From assembly GCA_014360825.1 (NCBI GenBank), contig JACIWT010000022.1, forward strand, positions 1 to 33,442: 33,442 nt of DNA, given 5' to 3'. Of the stretch, positions 30,997-33,442 are shown in pieces. Position 1 is the stretch's first letter. Each line of letters opens with the position of its first letter. Source of the DNA: Chloroflexota bacterium. Its GTDB lineage: Bacteria > Chloroflexota > Anaerolineae > UBA2200 > JACIWT01. Made by a program: the position numbers and the translations under genes. The notes beneath the pieces were generated by a model. The model worked only from the letters and a program-made list of their open reading frames with translations. It searched no databases and was not told where the DNA came from.

Positions 30997-32183
30997 TGTG
31001 AATGCAAATGTTTCCTGGCGAAAGCCAGGGCCTCCTCTAACCGCTCCGCCGGGAAGCCGCCGCCCTGGGCGATATGCGGCCGCCCTCCGCCCCGGCCACC
31101 GAACCGCTGACAAGTCTCTCGGAGGAGCGCGCCAACGTCCAGGGGCACATCCTCTGCTCGGGCGAACACCAGTTGGGCTTTCTCGCCACGGGTTGCCAGG
31201 AGCGCCACCAGGCCAGGCGTCTGACACAGCCGTAGCGCCAGGTGCTTGATCTCCTCGGCGCTCTTGTCCTCGAAGGCGGCACACACCACCCGCCAATTTC
31301 CGGCGCTCTCGGCGCGGGCCAGCCATTCTGCCGCCTCGTAGTCCAAGAGACGCTGGCGCAATTCCTCCACGGCACGGCGGTTCTCCTTCGCCTCGGCGCT
31401 CAGGCGGGCGATGGCGTCGGCCAGTTCGCGGTCGGCGACGCTGAAGGCATTGGCCAGGGCGTTGATGGTGGCGTTCTTCCACTGGTAGTCGCGCAGTGCC
31501 CGCCAGCCGCACAGGAATTCCACCCGCGACTCGTTGCCCCGCCGCTCCCATTTGCGGATCACGATGGGGCCGACCTCGCCGCTGCGCCGACAGTGGGTGC
31601 CCCCACAAGCCGAGCGGTCGGTGCCCTCTACCTCCACCACGCGCACCGCGCCGCTGACTGCCGGGGGTTTGCGCAGTCCCAGCGTCATCGCCTCTTCCAT
31701 TGACATAATACGAGCGGTTACCGGACGGTCGGCGAAGACCACGGCGTTGGCAGCCTCCTCCACGCGGCGCACCTCTTCGGGCGAGAGGTCGGGTCGGTTC
31801 AGGTCAATGGTGGAGATTTCCTCACCCATGTGGAAGGAGACTGTCTCGGCTCCGAGGAGGTCCAGGAAAGCAGTGGAGAGGATGTGCTGGCCGGTGTGCT
31901 GCTGCATGTGGTCGAAGCGCACGTCATGGTCCACGTGGCCCTTCGCCTCATCGCCCTCCAGTGGGCTGGCCAGGATGTGCACGATGTCGCCTTCTATCTC
32001 CTGCACGTCGAGCACGGGCACGCCGTTGAGCGTCCCGCGGTCGGGCAGTTGACCCCCGGCGTTAGGGTAAAAGGCGGTGCGGTCGAGGATTACGCCGGGC
32101 TGGGAGCCGACCTGGAGGCGGCGCAGGATGCGGGCGGTGAATTCGACCAAGTAAGGGTCGTCGTAATACAGGCGCTCGGTCAC
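30993..32183 (-). CDS. alaX: Alanyl-tRNA editing protein with DHHA1 domain (AlaX-L)
   Basis: 396 aa. It has the AlaRS editing-domain motifs: HTGQH (96-100, His96/His100) and CGGTHC (193-198, Cys193/His197) for zinc. The C-terminal region (about 320-396) includes GGGRPHIAQGGG, typical of DHHA1. The aminoacylation domain is absent, so this is a free-standing protein that hydrolyses mischarged Ser/Gly-tRNA(Ala). GTG start two bases after the upstream gene's TAG, with weak ribosome site, so coupling is likely. The link to the hydrolase and MoxR downstream is only by position. Confidence 0.9.
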   Translation of the reverse strand: MTERLYYDDPYLVEFTARILRRLQVGSQPGVILDRTAFYPNAGGQLPDRGTLNGVPVLDVQEIEGDIVHILASPLEGDEAKGHVDHDVRFDHMQQHTGQHILSTAFLDLLGAETVSFHMGEEISTIDLNRPDLSPEEVRRVEEAANAVVFADRPVTARIMSMEEAMTLGLRKPPAVSGAVRVVEVEGTDRSACGGTHCRRSGEVGPIVIRKWERRGNESRVEFLCGWRALRDYQWKNATINALANAFSVADRELADAIARLSAEAKENRRAVEELRQRLLDYEAAEWLARAESAGNWRVVCAAFEDKSAEEIKHLALRLCQTPGLVALLATRGEKAQLVFARAEDVPLDVGALLRETCQRFGGRGGGRPHIAQGGGFPAERLEEALAFARKHLHSQ

Positions 32184-32185
32184 GG

Positions 32186-32407
32186 CTATTCCCAGGCCAG
32201 CCGGCTCAGTTGTTGAATCAAGCGCAGGACGGTCATCCCCAGGCCGGCTATCTGGCGCGCTTTCAGTGGGCGGGCCTCTGGGGTGGCCTCGCCCTCTGCG
32301 GGCGGCTCGGCAGTGAGGTGGTGGTACACCAGCGCGATTACTGCCCCCGCCAGCGCGCCGATGATCGTCCCGGTGATGAGTAAGCGGTTCTTATCCTTTG
32401 GTTTCAT
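32186..32407 (-). CDS. Small membrane protein, unknown function
   Basis: 73 aa. A basic start (MKPKDKNR) leads to a glycine-rich hydrophobic helix (LLITGTIIGALAGAVIALVYHHL, about 9-30), as in YtxH/DUF-type single-pass proteins. A Glu/Pro-rich linker and a basic amphipathic tail (RQIAGLGMTVLRLIQQLSRLAWE) follow. Start ATG with AGGA upstream. It is the first gene of the AlaX run and is coupled to it by two bases. Function unknown. Confidence 0.6.
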   Translation of the reverse strand: MKPKDKNRLLITGTIIGALAGAVIALVYHHLTAEPPAEGEATPEARPLKARQIAGLGMTVLRLIQQLSRLAWE

Positions 32408-32792
32408 GTTTCTGGTCCTCGTCTGTGATCCCCCGACAGGCCGATGTAGGGGCACCCCTTGTGGGTGCCCTACTGGGCGGGCACAAGGCCCGCCCCTACG
32501 GTGAATGTCCTCGTGGGCGGGCGATGTAGGGGCACCCCTTGTGGGTGCCCTCGTGGGCGGGCACGAGGCCCGCCCCTACGGTGAATGCCCTTGTAGGCGG
32601 GCGATGTAGGGGCACCCCTTGTGGGTGCCCTCGTGGGCGGGCACGAGGCCCGCCCACTACAATGAATGCCCTCGTGGGCGGGCGATGTAGGGGCGACCCA
32701 TGTGGGTGCCCTACTGGGCGGGCACAAGGCCCGCCCCTACGGGCGGGCACAATGTCTGCCCCTACGGGCGGGCCAAGGCCCGCCCCTACTTC
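32408..32792. repeat. 80-bp tandem array upstream of the operon and downstream of hicA
   Basis: GATGTAGG starts units at 32443, 32523, 32603 and 32683, a strict 80-bp period. Each unit holds GTAGGGGCACCCCTTGTGGGTGCCC and GGGCGGGCACGAGGCCCGCCC hairpins and a GTGAATGCCC linker. The last (32635-32740) is nearly identical to 33308-33413. Two further hairpins lead to the hicA stop. Confidence 0.9.
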
Positions 32793-33020
32793 TCATAATA
32801 ATTGAAGAAATCGCTCAACATCCAGACGGGCTTGCTTCAGGATATGGGCGAGAGTGGAACGTTTCACAGGGCGATGGGCAGGGATGGTCAGCTTCAGCAC
32901 CTCGTCTCCGACCCGCTTCTGCAGCCTAATGTGGCTACCACGCTGGCGCACAACTGTCCACCCGTCTCTTTGCAAGGTGCGGATGATTTTGGTGTAAGGC
33001 AGGCTTGGAAGCTTGCTCAC
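32793..33020 (-). CDS. hicA: HicA-type toxin (mRNA interferase)
   Basis: 75 aa, standard for HicA. The double-stranded RNA-binding-like fold opens LPYTKIIRTLQRDGWTVVRQRGSH, with the catalytic His30 in GSHIRL, and ends HRPVKRSTLAHILKQARLDVERFLQLL. HicA cleaves mRNA and blocks translation unless bound by HicB. GTG start, overlapping the hicB stop by four bases (GTGA), so translation is coupled. Gene order is antitoxin then toxin, opposite to classic hicAB but common. Repeats lie six bases beyond its stop. Confidence 0.88.
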   Translation of the reverse strand: MSKLPSLPYTKIIRTLQRDGWTVVRQRGSHIRLQKRVGDEVLKLTIPAHRPVKRSTLAHILKQARLDVERFLQLL

Positions 33021-33220
33021 AACACCAACTCCCGCACCAACACGCCCTCCTCGACAATCCAGTCATCCTCTACTGGCTCAAGATAAAGTTCTATTGCCTC
33101 TCGGATATTCGCCAGCGCTTCATCGATTGTCTCACCTTCGCTGATACAGCCGGGAAGTGAAGGGACGTAGACAGTGTACCCGCCCTCATCACTGGCTTCC
33201 AATACTACCTTGACTTTCAT
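33017..33220 (-). CDS. hicB: HicB-type antitoxin
   Basis: 67 aa. The partial RNase H-like domain opens KVKVVLEASDEGGYTVYVPSLPGCISEGETIDEALANIREAIELYL, the defining HicB motif. There is no clear C-terminal DNA-binding domain in this short form, so autoregulation may depend on another site. Ribosome site AAGGAG nine bases before ATG. It neutralises the HicA encoded next. Confidence 0.88.
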   Translation of the reverse strand: MKVKVVLEASDEGGYTVYVPSLPGCISEGETIDEALANIREAIELYLEPVEDDWIVEEGVLVRELVL

Positions 33221-33442
33221 CGCCTTTTTCTCCTTAAACGATCATGTCTCCTGAGCCGACGAATGCAATATGGCCGATGTAGGGGCGACCCTTGTGGGCG
33301 CCCTACTGGGCGGGCACGAGGCCCGCCCACTACAATGAATGCCCTCGTGGGCGGGCGATGTAGGGGCGACCCATGTGGGTGCCCTACTGGGCGGGCACGA
33401 GGCCCGCCCCTACAGTGAATGCCCTCGTGGGCGGGCGATGTA
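33221..33442. repeat. 80-bp repeat array, continuing to window end
   Basis: Units of the same array start at about 33276, 33357 and 33437 (period about 80-81 bp). 33308-33413 is a near-exact copy of 32635-32740. The array runs off the window. Confidence 0.85.

Noticed and set aside
32443-32762. CRISPR array
   Set aside because: The units are of constant length with no variable spacers; the linker is repeated too. No cas gene is in the window.

Overview
The window is high-GC bacterial DNA, except for one AT-rich island near 10.4-10.7 kb. It most likely comes from a Chloroflexota (Anaerolineae-like) genome. This is an inference from three things: secreted proteins with Pro/Thr-rich linkers and a VFLPIIRKG-type motif, a CHAT/NB-ARC/TPR STAND protein, and saturation of the intergenic DNA with short GC-rich palindromic repeats that I recognise from such genomes. 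No rRNA or tRNA gene was seen.

Layout. 1-175: end of an MFS transporter. 791-3460: membrane-anchored CHAT-STAND-TPR protein. 4100-10109, minus strand: a compact virus-derived cassette. In transcription order it holds a strong promoter (10398-10426), a possible leader ORF, a small terminase-like zinc protein, large terminase, portal, scaffold-like protein, HK97-type major capsid protein, a beta-rich head or decoration protein, and a one-TM holin-like protein. No tail, connector, integrase, replication or lysis enzyme gene is present, yet every frame is open. 10684-10953: small divergent gene. 11312-14190: a secreted protein and a lipoprotein. 14258-16863: ClpB/ClpC-like AAA+ protein with a degenerate second ATPase domain, coupled to a YbjN-like protein. 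17176-18747: LsrG-like monooxygenase fold and an iron-type alcohol dehydrogenase. 18768-18905: broken four-helix-bundle gene. 19126-21461: MFS transporter convergent with a CbiR-like TIM barrel. 21738-28314, minus strand: TPR protein, C45 hydrolase, coiled-coil/zinc-ribbon protein, hybrid histidine kinase. 29114-32407, minus strand: a four-gene run (one-TM protein, AlaX, metallo-beta-lactamase fold, MoxR). 32793-33220, minus strand: hicBA.

The feature that cuts across the window is the repeats. Several families of perfect or near-perfect palindromes lie in nearly every gap. Ten genes take their TAG stop from the GTAG edge of such an element. Elements of the same kinds also sit in frame inside five genes and are translated there. 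In one case the same roughly 28-bp element is translated in the small terminase gene and supplies the stop codons of two convergent genes elsewhere. Some elements are followed by T-rich tracts and look like terminators.

The two best candidates for something undescribed are the tail-less capsid/packaging cassette and this palindrome system. The AAA+/YbjN pair and the anchored CHAT-STAND protein come next. All family calls were made by reading the translations; no database search was possible.
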